Assembly (NCBI RefSeq): GCF_025145645.1
Contig: NZ_CP102252.1
Location: 2,666,001 to 2,730,000 of the forward strand
Source of the DNA: Alistipes senegalensis JC50
GTDB lineage: Bacteria; Bacteroidota; Bacteroidia; Bacteroidales; Rikenellaceae
Length of the DNA: 64,000 bases
Reading direction: 5' to 3'
The notes beneath the pieces are model-generated. The model saw only the letters and a list, made by a program, of their open reading frames with translations, ran no database searches and had not been told where the DNA came from. A program made the translations under genes and the position numbers. This document shows, in pieces, positions 26,216 through 34,501 of this stretch; within the stretch, counting starts at the first letter, position 1; every line of letters begins with the position of its first letter.

Positions 26216-27691
26216 ATGGATTCCAAACTCGTACTTTACAATACGCTCACCCGCCGCAAGGAGGAGTTCGAACCCCTCGTGCCGGGCCGCGTGGGCATGT
26301 ATGTCTGCGGTCCCACGGTCTACGGCGATCCGCATCTGGGCCACGCCCGCCCCGCCGTGACGTTCGACCTGCTGTTCCGCTACCTCAAGGCTTCGGGATA
26401 CAAGGTGCGCTACGTGCGCAACATCACGGACGTGGGGCATCTGGAGCACGACGCCGACGAGGGAGAGGACAAGATCGCCAAGAAGGCCCGGCTCGAACAG
26501 CTGGAGCCGATGGAGGTGGCCCACTACTACACGGAGCGTTACCACCGGGCGATGGAGGCCCTCAATGTCGAGACCCCCTCGATCGAGCCCTACGCTTCGG
26601 GCCACATCATCGAGCAGATCGAGTTCGTGAAGAAGATCCTCGCCGACGGCTACGCCTACGAGTCCAACGGCTCGGTCTATTTCGACGTTGAAAAGTACAA
26701 CGCCAAATACAACTACGGCAGGTTGTCGGGCCGCAACCTCGACGACATCGTCGCCAACACGCGCGAACTGGACGGGCAGTCGGACAAACGCCACTCCTAC
26801 GATTTCGCGCTGTGGAAGAAAGCGGCGCCCGAACACATCATGCGGTGGCCGTCGCCCTGGGGCGAGGGATTCCCGGGCTGGCACATGGAGTGCTCGGCGA
26901 TGTCCACGCGCTACCTCGGGGAGCGTTTCGACATCCACGGCGGCGGCATGGACCTGATGTTTCCGCACCACGAGTGCGAGATCGCGCAGTCTACCGCTGC
27001 GCTGGGCCACGACTCGGCACGGTATTGGGTGCACAACAACATGATCACGATCAACGGGCAGAAGATGGGCAAGTCGCTGGGGAATTTCATCACCCTCGAA
27101 GAGCTCTTCACCGGGTCGCACAAACTGCTGGCGCAGGCTTTCTCGCCCATGACCATCCGCTTCTTCGTCTTGCAGGCCCACTACCGCTCGACGCTCGATT
27201 TCTCGAACGAGGCTTTGCAGGCCGCCGAAAAGGGGCTGGACCGTCTGATGAAAGGCATCGAGGCTTTGGGGAAAATCAAACCCGCGGCGGCTTCGACGGT
27301 GAACCCCGCGGAGCTGGAGACCCGCTGCGCCGAGGCGATGGCCGACGACCTCAATTCACCGATGGTCATTTCGGCGTTGTTCGACTGGGTGCGCATCATC
27401 AACCAGCTGATCGACGGTTCGCAGACGATCACCGCCGCCGATCTCGAAACCCTTACGGCCACCGTCCGCCGCTATGCCTTCGACATTCTGGGTCTGCGCG
27501 ACGAAAAGGCCGCCGGAGCCGCTTCGGGCCGGGATTACGTGACGCCGCTGGTCGAAATGCTGCTGGACGAGCGGCTGAAGGCCCGTGCCGCGAAGGATTG
27601 GGCCGCCTCGGACCGCATCCGCGACGGGCTGGCCGCGGCCGGCATCCGCGTCAAGGACCGCAAGGACGGCACGGACTGGGAGCTGGAATAG
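26216..27691 (+). CDS. cysS: Cysteinyl-tRNA synthetase
   Basis: A 491-residue class I synthetase that charges tRNA-Cys. It has the HIGH-type motif in GDPHLGHARP near residue 35, zinc ligands in MYVCGPTVYG, WHMECSAMS and FPHHECE, and the KMSKS-type loop KMGKSLGNF near residue 281. The Gly in KMGKS is a variant of the usual KMSKS loop. C-terminal DALR-like helical domain follows. Start at ATG 26216. Confidence 0.97.
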   Translation: MDSKLVLYNTLTRRKEEFEPLVPGRVGMYVCGPTVYGDPHLGHARPAVTFDLLFRYLKASGYKVRYVRNITDVGHLEHDADEGEDKIAKKARLEQLEPMEVAHYYTERYHRAMEALNVETPSIEPYASGHIIEQIEFVKKILADGYAYESNGSVYFDVEKYNAKYNYGRLSGRNLDDIVANTRELDGQSDKRHSYDFALWKKAAPEHIMRWPSPWGEGFPGWHMECSAMSTRYLGERFDIHGGGMDLMFPHHECEIAQSTAALGHDSARYWVHNNMITINGQKMGKSLGNFITLEELFTGSHKLLAQAFSPMTIRFFVLQAHYRSTLDFSNEALQAAEKGLDRLMKGIEALGKIKPAAASTVNPAELETRCAEAMADDLNSPMVISALFDWVRIINQLIDGSQTITAADLETLTATVRRYAFDILGLRDEKAAGAASGRDYVTPLVEMLLDERLKARAAKDWAASDRIRDGLAAAGIRVKDRKDGTDWELE

Positions 27692-27709
27692 CCGTTGCGG
27701 CTATTCCAA

Positions 27710-27800
27710 TGCACAATTCAGAATTCATAATTCACAATTATGGATTCCGGATTGTTTTTCCAATTATGAATTTTGAATTCTGAATTCTGAATTATGAATT
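27710..27800. repeat. AT-rich inverted repeat, copy 2
   Basis: AGAATTCATAATTCACAATT (27720 region) is mirrored by AATTATGAATTTTGAATTCT (27764 region) and further GAATTCTGAATTATGAATTC units to 27803. The element fills the cysS-MATE gap and provides the ATG start of the MATE gene. Confidence 0.7.
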
Positions 27801-29194
27801 CCGAAACTAAATCGGCAGCTTTGGAGCTCGGGACCGAGCGTATCCGCAAGCTGCTCGTGCAATATGCCGTGCCGGCGATCATCGCCATGACGGCCTCGTC
27901 GCTCTACAACATGGTCGATAGCATTTTCATCGGCCACGGAGTGGGGCCGCTGGCCATTTCGGGCCTCGCGCTGACCTTCCCGCTGATGAATCTCGCCGCG
28001 GCGTTCGGTTCGCTGGTGGGCGTGGGCGCTGCGACGCTGATCTCGATGCGTCTGGGCCAGCGGGACTATGAGACGGCTCAGCGGGTGCTGGGCAATGTGT
28101 TGGTGCTCAATCTCATAATCGGCGTTTCGTTCGGACTCGTGACGCTGCTTTTCCTCGATCCGATCCTCTATTTCTTCGGGGCCAGCGAGGCCACGATCGG
28201 CTATGCCCGCGAGTATATGACGATCATCCTGCTGGGCAACGTCATTACCCATATGTATCTGGGACTGAACGCCGTGCTGAGGGCCTCGGGGCATCCCCGC
28301 AAGTCGATGTACGCCACCATAATCACGGTGGTCATCAATGCCGTCCTCGACCCGATCTTCATCTTCGGGTTCGGCTGGGGCATTCGCGGAGCGGCCGTCG
28401 CCACGGTGCTGGCGCAGATCATCGCGCTCGTGTGGCAGTTCCGGATTCTCTCCGACAAACGGGAGCTGCTCCACTTCCGGCGCGGCATCTACCGCCTGCG
28501 GAAGAAGATCGTGCGCGACATGCTCGCCATCGGCATGTCGCCCTTCCTGATGAACCTCGCGGCCTGCTTCATCGTCATCCTGATCAACAAGGGACTGAAA
28601 GAGTACGGCGGCGACCTGACGATCGGCGCCTACGGCATCGTCAACCGGCTGGCTTTCTTCTTCGTGATGATCGTGCTGGGCGTCAACCAGGGCATGCAGC
28701 CCATCGCGGGGTACAATTTCGGCGCGAAGCAGTACGACCGCGTGATGCGCGTGCTGAAACTGACGATCATCGGCGCCACGTGCGTCACCACGGCGGGATT
28801 CGTCATCGGTGAGTTCCTGCCGCGCATGGCCGTGGGGATGTTCACCTCCGACGAGGAGCTGATCCGCCTGTCGGTCGAGGGCATGCGCATCGTCTTCTTC
28901 TGCTTCCCGATCATCGGGTTTCAGATGGTGGCCACGAACTTCTTCATGAGCGTCGGCATGGCCGGCAAGGCGATCTTCCTGTCGCTGTCGCGCCAGCTGC
29001 TGTTCCTGATGCCGGGGCTGATCTTCCTGCCCCGCATCTTCGACGCCTGCACCGAGTGGAGCGGCAGTTGGGGCGTGTGGTGCGCCATGCCGCTGTCGGA
29101 TTTCCTGGCGTCGCTCGTGGCGTTCTTCATGCTGACTTACCAACTGCGGAAATTCCGCGCCATCGGCGCCGCGAATACCGCCAAAGAGGGATAG
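27794..29194 (+). CDS. MATE family efflux transporter (second)
   Basis: A 466-residue twelve-helix MATE antiporter. The N-terminal half has the family stretches LLVQYAVPAIIAMTASSLYN and DSIFIGHGVG, and the second half starts near MLAIGMSPFLMNLAACF. It is of the NorM/DinF-like group and differs clearly from the MATE protein at 3466-4827. The ATG at 27794 lies in the end of an AT-rich repeat, with no other good start nearby. The cytidylate-kinase-like gene follows after 4 bases, so the two are cotranscribed. Confidence 0.92.
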   Translation: MNSETKSAALELGTERIRKLLVQYAVPAIIAMTASSLYNMVDSIFIGHGVGPLAISGLALTFPLMNLAAAFGSLVGVGAATLISMRLGQRDYETAQRVLGNVLVLNLIIGVSFGLVTLLFLDPILYFFGASEATIGYAREYMTIILLGNVITHMYLGLNAVLRASGHPRKSMYATIITVVINAVLDPIFIFGFGWGIRGAAVATVLAQIIALVWQFRILSDKRELLHFRRGIYRLRKKIVRDMLAIGMSPFLMNLAACFIVILINKGLKEYGGDLTIGAYGIVNRLAFFFVMIVLGVNQGMQPIAGYNFGAKQYDRVMRVLKLTIIGATCVTTAGFVIGEFLPRMAVGMFTSDEELIRLSVEGMRIVFFCFPIIGFQMVATNFFMSVGMAGKAIFLSLSRQLLFLMPGLIFLPRIFDACTEWSGSWGVWCAMPLSDFLASLVAFFMLTYQLRKFRAIGAANTAKEG

Positions 29195-29198
29195 GGAT

Positions 29199-29831
29199 AT
29201 GGAAAAATTCGTCATCAACATCGGCCGCCAGCTGGGCAGCGGCGGCAGGACAGTCGGGGAGATCATCGCCCGCAGGCTGGGCATCCGCCTCTACGACAAG
29301 GAGCTGATCAACCTGGCCGCCCGGGAGAGCGGCATTTGTCCCGAGATTTTCGAAAAGGCCGATGAAAAGGAGTCGCGCGGCGTGCTCTCGACGATGATCG
29401 GCTACCTGCGCGCACCCTTCGCGGGCGACGACGCAGGCATGACGAACGTTCTGTCGAACGACGCGCTGTTCAAGATTCAGAGCGACGTGATCCGCAAGGT
29501 CGCCGCCGGGGAGTCGGCGGTTTTCGTGGGCCGCTGCGCCGACTACATCCTGCGCGAGAATCCGCGCTGCGTCAACGTCTTCATCACGGCCGACGACGAA
29601 GACCGCTGCCGCCGCATCTGCACGCGGCAGGGCTGCACTCCCGCCGAGGCGCAGGCTCTGATGGAGCGCGTGGACGCCCGCCGCGCTTCGTATTACAATT
29701 ATTACAGTTCGCGGACATGGGGCGTGGCTTCGACCTACCACCTCTGCGTGAGCTCCTCGGTGCTGGGCGACGAGGGCACGGCCGATTTCATTCTGGAATT
29801 CGCCGCACGGAAACTGCACGAAAAAATGTGA
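29199..29831 (+). CDS. Cytidylate kinase-like protein
   Basis: A 210-residue P-loop protein of the cytidylate-kinase-like family (AAA_26). The nucleotide-binding loop is GRQLGSGGRTVGE at residues 9-21, followed by LYDKELINLAA, VFVGRCADYIL and the Arg-rich lid region DDEDRCRRICTRQG. The true cytidylate kinase of the cell is probably elsewhere; members of this family are often next to MATE genes, as here. Substrate is unknown. A clean terminator follows. Confidence 0.88.
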   Translation: MEKFVINIGRQLGSGGRTVGEIIARRLGIRLYDKELINLAARESGICPEIFEKADEKESRGVLSTMIGYLRAPFAGDDAGMTNVLSNDALFKIQSDVIRKVAAGESAVFVGRCADYILRENPRCVNVFITADDEDRCRRICTRQGCTPAEAQALMERVDARRASYYNYYSSRTWGVASTYHLCVSSSVLGDEGTADFILEFAARKLHEKM

Positions 29832-29853
29832 GAATACGTTTTTTGGTTTATTG

Positions 29854-29889
29854 AAAAACAGGCATGGTTCCGATGTCTGTTTTTTTTTA
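29854..29889 (+). terminator. Rho-independent terminator
   Basis: AAAAACAGGCAT pairs with ATGTCTGTTTTT (one G-U), followed by a T run. It ends the MATE/kinase-like transcript. Confidence 0.85.
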
Positions 29890-29949
29890 TTGTGATTTGC
29901 TGATTATGAATATTTTATTTATATTGCAAAACCATCGAATAATTAGCCT

Positions 29950-30621
29950 ATGAAAAAGCTATTGTTTTTTCTTTCGGTATTGCTTTTGGTCGGTATGATC
30001 GCTCCCGCACGTGCCGACGTTACGCCGTCGCAGATTGTGAAAGAATATAAGGTGGGCGACAAGACCTATTGCCTTGTCAAACGGTCGGACTTTTACAGAC
30101 TGACAAGGCCGGAGATGAATGCGGCCTGGGAGAAATTTTGGGAGTCCGGGGATTTTCTTGAATATGAGTCCAACGCCCGCCGGACACTGCTCCTCCGGGA
30201 TGAGGCGAAACTTCGGATTACGGGGATATCCGGCAATGATGAATTGGAACGGATAATTCGCTCGGTCTATACTCCTGAAGAGATCGAGAAATATGCTGCT
30301 GCAAAGACGAGCGACATGAGAGGTATCTTTCTCTATATTTTGTGCGATTATACCGGAAAGATCGTTTCTATTGCAATGGGCGGTATAGGTACCGATTCGC
30401 TTGACAACTTGCATCCGAGCGCCCTCAATGTGGAGAAATTCGCCCGCCTGATCGAGGCGATCGAGAAACGGTGGAAGGTCGAGCTCTTTTACAAGGAGAA
30501 TCCGGAACCGTGTTACCAGATTTATGCGGGCGATATTTTCCATTTCAAGTTGTTCCCCGATTGGGTTTACAAACCTTTCGACCAGCGTCCGGCTGCGTTC
30601 ACACTGCCTGAATTGCGGTAG
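29950..30621 (+). CDS. Secreted protein of unknown function
   Basis: I do not recognise this 223-residue protein. It begins with a signal peptide (KKLLFFLSVLLLVGMIAPARA) with a likely cleavage after ARA, so it should be periplasmic or secreted. The mature domain is mixed alpha/beta with a YKVGDKTYCLVKRSDFYRL start and a PDWVYKPFD stretch near the end. Three Cys are present. GC is lower than that of prfB next door. It has its own terminator and seems monocistronic. It resembles the many small secreted DUF proteins of gut Bacteroidota, with no stated function. Confidence 0.75.
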   Translation: MKKLLFFLSVLLLVGMIAPARADVTPSQIVKEYKVGDKTYCLVKRSDFYRLTRPEMNAAWEKFWESGDFLEYESNARRTLLLRDEAKLRITGISGNDELERIIRSVYTPEEIEKYAAAKTSDMRGIFLYILCDYTGKIVSIAMGGIGTDSLDNLHPSALNVEKFARLIEAIEKRWKVELFYKENPEPCYQIYAGDIFHFKLFPDWVYKPFDQRPAAFTLPELR

Positions 30622-30629
30622 TGCCGGAT

Positions 30630-30657
30630 AAAAGAGCTGCCGATCGGCGGCTCTTTT
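30630..30657 (+). terminator. Terminator of the secreted-protein gene
   Basis: AAAAGAGCTGCCG pairs with CGGCGGCTCTTTT around a 2-base turn, 9 bases after the stop. Confidence 0.8.
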
Positions 30658-30667
30658 CGTATGGATA

Positions 30668-30698
30668 TTGCACTTCCGGATTATTTGCCGTATTTTTG
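30668..30698 (+). promoter_or_regulatory. Promoter of prfB
   Basis: TTG (30668-30670), a 20-base spacer and TATTTTTG (30691-30698). The start near 30705 leaves a leader of about 14 bases. Confidence 0.7.
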
Positions 30699-30718
30699 TT
30701 AGCATTTAATCGAAAACT

Positions 30719-31831
30719 ATGGTACTTGCCGAACAGATCAAGGAGATCGAACAGCGCCGGGAGGCGCTGGAACGCTGTCTCGACATCGAACAGAAGCGCA
30801 TCGACCTCCGCAACGAGGAGGAGAAGACCCAGGAACCGAATTTCTGGGACGAACCCGACAAGGCGCGCGAACAGCTGCGCAAGGTGGCGGCGATCAAGGC
30901 GTGGGTCGATGACTACGACGCCGTGCGCAAGGATGCCGAGGACCTCGCGCTGATGCCCGATTTCGTGAAGGAGGGGGTGGTGACCGAGGCCGAGATGGAC
31001 GCCCACTATGCGGCGACGCTCGAGAAGATCGGAAATCTCGAAATGCGCAACATGCTGCGCCGCGAGGAGGACAAACTGGGAGCCATCCTCGACATCAACG
31101 CCGGGGCGGGCGGCACCGAGGCCCTCGACTGGGCGTCGATGCTGATGCGCATGTACACCCGCTGGGGCGAGGCCCACGGCTACAAGGTCAAGGTGCTGGA
31201 CTATCAGGCCGGCGACGAAGTGGGGGTGAAATCCTGCACGATGGAGTTCGAGGGCGAGTACGCCTACGGTTACCTCAAGAGCGAGAACGGCGTGCACCGC
31301 ATGGTGCGCCTTTCGCCGTTCAACGCCAACAACAAGCGGCAGACGACCTTTGCGTCGGTGTTCGTTTCGCCCGCCGTGGACGACACGATCGAGATCACGG
31401 TCAACCCGTCGGACATCGAGTGGGACACGTTCCGCTCGTCGGGCGCCGGCGGCCAGAACGTCAACAAGGTCGAGACGGCGGTGCGCCTGCGCTACCACGG
31501 CAAGGATGCCGATACGGGCGAACCCGTGGAGTTTCTGATCGAGAACATGGAGACCCGTTCGCAGCTGATGAACCGCGAGAACGCCATGCGCATCCTCAAA
31601 TCGAAGCTCTATCAGCGCGAGCTGGACAAGCGCATGGCGACGCAGCAGGCCCTGGAGGCTTCGAAGAAAAAGATCGAGTGGGGATCGCAGATCCGCTCCT
31701 ACGTCTTCGACGACCGCCGCGTGAAGGACCACCGTACGGGCGTCCAGACCTCGGCCGTGGAGGCGGTGATGGACGGCGATCTGGACCAGTTCATCAAGGG
31801 ATATTTAATGGAGTTCGGTGCGCAGGCTTAG
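30719..31831 (+). CDS. prfB: Peptide chain release factor 2
   Basis: RF2 ends translation at UGA and UAA. The 370-residue protein carries the GGQ catalytic loop (SSGAGGQNVNKVETAVRL, near residue 240) and the SPF tripeptide of RF2 in RLSPFNANNKRQT near 195, which separates it from RF1. The start is ATG 30719, 21 bases after the -7 box. The coding sequence is continuous: where E. coli has the autoregulatory UGA frameshift, this gene reads TGT CTC GAC in frame. The namZ start overlaps the last 14 bases. Confidence 0.96.
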   Translation: MVLAEQIKEIEQRREALERCLDIEQKRIDLRNEEEKTQEPNFWDEPDKAREQLRKVAAIKAWVDDYDAVRKDAEDLALMPDFVKEGVVTEAEMDAHYAATLEKIGNLEMRNMLRREEDKLGAILDINAGAGGTEALDWASMLMRMYTRWGEAHGYKVKVLDYQAGDEVGVKSCTMEFEGEYAYGYLKSENGVHRMVRLSPFNANNKRQTTFASVFVSPAVDDTIEITVNPSDIEWDTFRSSGAGGQNVNKVETAVRLRYHGKDADTGEPVEFLIENMETRSQLMNRENAMRILKSKLYQRELDKRMATQQALEASKKKIEWGSQIRSYVFDDRRVKDHRTGVQTSAVEAVMDGDLDQFIKGYLMEFGAQA

Positions 31832-32999
31832 CGTCATATCGTTGTTGGCGGTGCTTTTGCCGTCGGCCCTTTCAGCCCGGGTGCTGGTGGGCATGACCGA
31901 CACGGCGGCCTATTTCCCGCTCGTCCGGGGGCAGCGCGTGGCCGTGCTGGCCAATCAGACCTCCGTGGCGGAGATGCCCGGAGCGCCCGGGGCCGATGCC
32001 GCAGGGCGGGTGCATCTCGTGGACCTGCTTCACGGGGCGGGCTTCGACGTGGCGGCGATCTTCTCGCCCGAACACGGATTCCGCGGCACGGCGGACGCCG
32101 GGGAGCATGTCGCAAGTTCGGTCGATGCACGGACGGGCATTCCCATCCGCTCGCTCTACGACGGCAACACGAAACGTCCTTCGGACGAGACGATGCGCTC
32201 GTTCGACGTGTTGGTCGTGGATATGCAGGATGTCGGATTGCGGTTCTATACCTATTATATCTCGATGTTGCGGATGATGGATGCCTGCGCCGATTTCGGC
32301 CGCCGGGTCGTGGTGCTCGACCGTCCCAACCCCAACGGACACATCATCGACGGTCCCGTGCTGGACATGAAATATCGGTCGGGCGTCGGGGCGATTCCCG
32401 TTCCCGTGCTCCACGGCCTGACGATGGGTGAGATCGCCCGCATGGCCGCCGGGGAGGGATGGGCGAAGCAATGCGCCCTGACCGTCGTGAAGTGTCGCAA
32501 CTACACCCATGCGACCGAATACCTCCTGCCCGTGGCGCCGTCGCCCAACTTGCCGACCGCGCGTGCCGTGTATCTTTATGCCGCGCTGTGCCCTTTCGAA
32601 GGCACCGTCGTCAGCCTCGGACGGGGAACGGACAAACCGTTCGAGATGTACGGACATCCGGATATGACCGGACGCATGTTCTCTTTCACGCCCCGTCCGA
32701 CGGCCGGGGCCAAGCATCCGCCGCTCGAAGGACGGCTGTGCCGGGGCGTCGATCTGAGCGGCATGCCGCTCGCCGAGGCCCGCGAGGTGGGCTTTTCGCT
32801 GCGGTACGTGATCGACGCCTGTACGGACCTGGGGATGGGGGACAAGTTCTTCACGCCGATGTTCGAAAAGCTGGTCGGCGTGGGATGGGTGCGCGAGATG
32901 ATCCTCGCCGGAGCCCCGGAGGCGGAGATACGCGCCCGCTGGGCCGGCGATGTGGAACGCTACCGCGAACGGAGAACGAAATACTTGCTTTACGAATAG
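31818..32999 (+). CDS. namZ: Exo-beta-N-acetylmuramidase NamZ (DUF1343)
   Basis: A 393-residue exported protein of the DUF1343/GH171 family. Characterised members (B. subtilis NamZ, Tannerella NamZ) remove terminal MurNAc from peptidoglycan fragments. A signal peptide (RRLSVISLLAVLLPSALSA) is followed by the family stretches RVAVLANQTS, IFSPEHGFRG, VDMQDVGLRFYTY, VVLDRPNPNG and GTDKPFEMYG. The start is GTG 31818-31820, inside the end of prfB, so translation is probably coupled. A short gap then leads into a repeat. Confidence 0.92.
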   Translation: MRRLSVISLLAVLLPSALSARVLVGMTDTAAYFPLVRGQRVAVLANQTSVAEMPGAPGADAAGRVHLVDLLHGAGFDVAAIFSPEHGFRGTADAGEHVASSVDARTGIPIRSLYDGNTKRPSDETMRSFDVLVVDMQDVGLRFYTYYISMLRMMDACADFGRRVVVLDRPNPNGHIIDGPVLDMKYRSGVGAIPVPVLHGLTMGEIARMAAGEGWAKQCALTVVKCRNYTHATEYLLPVAPSPNLPTARAVYLYAALCPFEGTVVSLGRGTDKPFEMYGHPDMTGRMFSFTPRPTAGAKHPPLEGRLCRGVDLSGMPLAEAREVGFSLRYVIDACTDLGMGDKFFTPMFEKLVGVGWVREMILAGAPEAEIRARWAGDVERYRERRTKYLLYE

Positions 33000-33002
33000 A
33001 AC

Positions 33003-33060
33003 GATGGGGTTTCACGTCGTTGCGAGAAGCCGCAGGCGACGCGGCGATCCGGAGAGACCG
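33003..33060. repeat. CGTTGCGAG-type repeat before the GIY-YIG gene
   Basis: CGTTGCGAGAAGCCGCAGGC and GACGCGGCGATCC match the composite-repeat unit seen at 18317, 19028, 33520 and 11143. It lies between the namZ stop and the GIY-YIG start. Confidence 0.75.
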
Positions 33061-33073
33061 CAGTAGGATCGGT

Positions 33074-33358
33074 ATGGAAAGCGGTTATGTATATATATTG
33101 ACCAATAAACTGCATACGGTGCTGTATGTCGGTGTTACGACATGCCTGTCCCGGCGCATGAAAGAACATGCGGCTGGTTTGTCCGCATTTACACGCCGCT
33201 ATAACGTCCATAAGTTGATTTACGTCGAGGAGTATTCGGTCATTCGGGATGCGATTGCCCGAGAGAAACAGATCAAGAGCTGGAGCCGGAAACGGAAGAT
33301 GGAGCTGGTTGACTCCCGGAATCCGTTGTGGAAAGATTTGTCGAACGGAATCGTCTGA
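33074..33358 (+). CDS. GIY-YIG nuclease-domain protein (UvrC-like small family)
   Basis: A 94-residue single-domain GIY-YIG protein of the COG2827 type. The signature is GYVYILTN followed by VLYVGVT; the catalytic Arg lies in LSRRMKEH and the metal-binding Glu near IAREKQIKSWSRKRK. Such proteins are called putative endonucleases, and their cellular role is largely unknown. The start is ATG 33074. GC is lower than that of the flanking housekeeping genes. Composite-repeat units lie directly on both sides (33003-33060 and 33366-33617), so the gene looks like cargo or a component of a repeat element. Confidence 0.9.
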   Translation: MESGYVYILTNKLHTVLYVGVTTCLSRRMKEHAAGLSAFTRRYNVHKLIYVEEYSVIRDAIAREKQIKSWSRKRKMELVDSRNPLWKDLSNGIV

Positions 33359-33365
33359 TTTCCGC

Positions 33366-33630
33366 TGTGACGGGAAAGGCGTGGAGTTGGACGGAGAGCG
33401 TTGCTACAAGACTGCCGCCTCCTAAAACCCACCTCTTAGGTGGGTCATTCCGAGCGAACGTCAGTGAGCGTGGGAATCCGATGGATGCGTTGTAAGGTCT
33501 TGGTCTTCTATCGGATTGCCACGTCGCCTGCGGCTCCTCGCAATGACGGAAAAGGCGCGGAGCCGAACGGAGAGCGTTCCCACACTCCCCCCCCCTAAAC
33601 CTCATCTCTTAGGTGGGCTCGCAATGACAT
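33366..33630. repeat. Composite repeat with hairpins at both ends
   Basis: Units in order: GACGGGAAAGGCGTGGAG (33367 region); hairpin 33421-33444 (CCTAAAACCC...TAGGTGGG); GTCATTCCGAGCGAACG; GATGCGTTGTAAGGTC; CGGATTGCCACGTCGCC to CTCGCAATGACGG; AAAAGGCGCGGAGCCGAACG; hairpin 33594-33617 (CCTAAAC...TAGGTGGG). It ends 10 bases from the acetyltransferase stop. No gene is seen. Confidence 0.8.
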
Positions 33631-34212
33631 TCAATACACCTCCGCTATACGGTCTGCTTCGGTGATCTCCCGCAGGACCCGGCAGGGCGACCCGACGGCG
33701 ATCACCCCCGCGGGGATGTCGCGCGTGACGACGCTCCCGGCGCCGATCACCGTGTTGTCGCCGATCGTCACGCCCTGCATCACCACCGTGTTGCCCCCGA
33801 TCCAGACGTTGTTGCCGATGGCAATGGGCAGCGAACGCATGATGCCCGCGTTGCGCTGGTCGGGCAGCAGGGCGTGGCTGACGGTGTAGAGCCCCACGTT
33901 GGGACCGATGAAGACGTGGTCGCCGATCGTCACGGGGGCCTCGTCGAGGATCGTCAGGTTGAAGTTGCCGACGAAATGGTCGCCGATCGAGATCTGTTCC
34001 CCGAAGTCGCAGTGGAACGGGCTGTGGATGGTGAAATCCCGGCCGATGCGCCCGAACAGCCGGCGGATGATCGCCTCGCGCTCTTCGCGGCGGCTCGGGG
34101 CCAGCCGGTTGAGTTCGAATACCAGTTCCTCGGCACGCCGCAGGGCTTCGCCGATCTGCGGGCGGATGGCGTGGAGCCAGAGGCCCGCCTTCATTTTTTC
34201 AAGATCGTCCAT
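33631..34212 (-). CDS. Sugar O-acetyltransferase (LacA/Maa/NodL-like)
   Basis: A 193-residue hexapeptide-repeat acetyltransferase. An N-terminal Mac-type helical domain (EKMKAGLWLHAIRPQIGEAL) is followed by a left-handed beta helix with repeats such as ISIGDH, VTIGDHVFIGPNVGLYT, IAIGNNVWIGGNTVV and VTIGDNTVIGAGSVV. The catalytic His is in YTVSHAL. The enzyme moves acetyl from acetyl-CoA to a sugar or similar acceptor; the acceptor cannot be told. The stop lies next to the composite repeat. Confidence 0.9.
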   Translation of the reverse strand: MDDLEKMKAGLWLHAIRPQIGEALRRAEELVFELNRLAPSRREEREAIIRRLFGRIGRDFTIHSPFHCDFGEQISIGDHFVGNFNLTILDEAPVTIGDHVFIGPNVGLYTVSHALLPDQRNAGIMRSLPIAIGNNVWIGGNTVVMQGVTIGDNTVIGAGSVVTRDIPAGVIAVGSPCRVLREITEADRIAEVY

Positions 34213-34228
34213 CGCTCTGTCTTAAACC

Positions 34229-34268
34229 GAAAGCACACCCTGCGGCCGAAACTGCGGGGTGTGCTTTC
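34229..34268. terminator. Hairpin after the ferredoxin gene
   Basis: GAAAGCACACCC pairs with GGGTGTGCTTTC around a 16-base loop, 19 bases from the ferredoxin stop. A U-tract is absent. Confidence 0.65.
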
Positions 34269-34287
34269 CTTTCGGATATTCCGTTCG

Positions 34288-34455
34288 TTACTCCGAAACG
34301 ATCGCTTCGCTCGGGCAAACGCCTGCGCAGGTGCCGCAGTCGATGCACTTGTCGGCGTCGATGACGTAGATGTCGCCGGCCGAAATAGCCTCTACCGGGC
34401 ACTCGCCGATGCAGGTGCCGCATGCTACGCAGGAATCAGTGATTTTGTAAGCCAT
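34288..34455 (-). CDS. 2[4Fe-4S] ferredoxin (55 aa)
   Basis: A 55-residue bacterial-type ferredoxin that carries low-potential electrons. Two motifs bind the clusters: CVACGTCIGECP (residues 9-20) and CIDCGTCAGVCP (37-48), the full set of eight Cys. The protein starts MAYKITDS at ATG 34453-34455 and ends SEAIVSE. A TATATTTG promoter lies at 34489-34496, just past the serS stop, so it is expressed on its own. No partner oxidoreductase is adjacent. Confidence 0.95.
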   Translation of the reverse strand: MAYKITDSCVACGTCIGECPVEAISAGDIYVIDADKCIDCGTCAGVCPSEAIVSE

Positions 34456-34488
34456 TGTTTTTCGTGTTTATGGTTAATGTGTGCAGTG

Positions 34489-34496
34489 CAAATATA
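34489..34496 (-). promoter_or_regulatory. -7 box of the ferredoxin gene
   Basis: TATATTTG on the reverse strand, 34 bases before the ATG and 6 bases from the serS stop. Confidence 0.65.
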
Positions 34497-34501
34497 GAAA
34501 C

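Noticed and set aside
33421..33617. CRISPR array
   Set aside because: The two hairpins are similar, but there are only two, spacing is irregular and the sequence between them is repeat-family sequence, not spacers.
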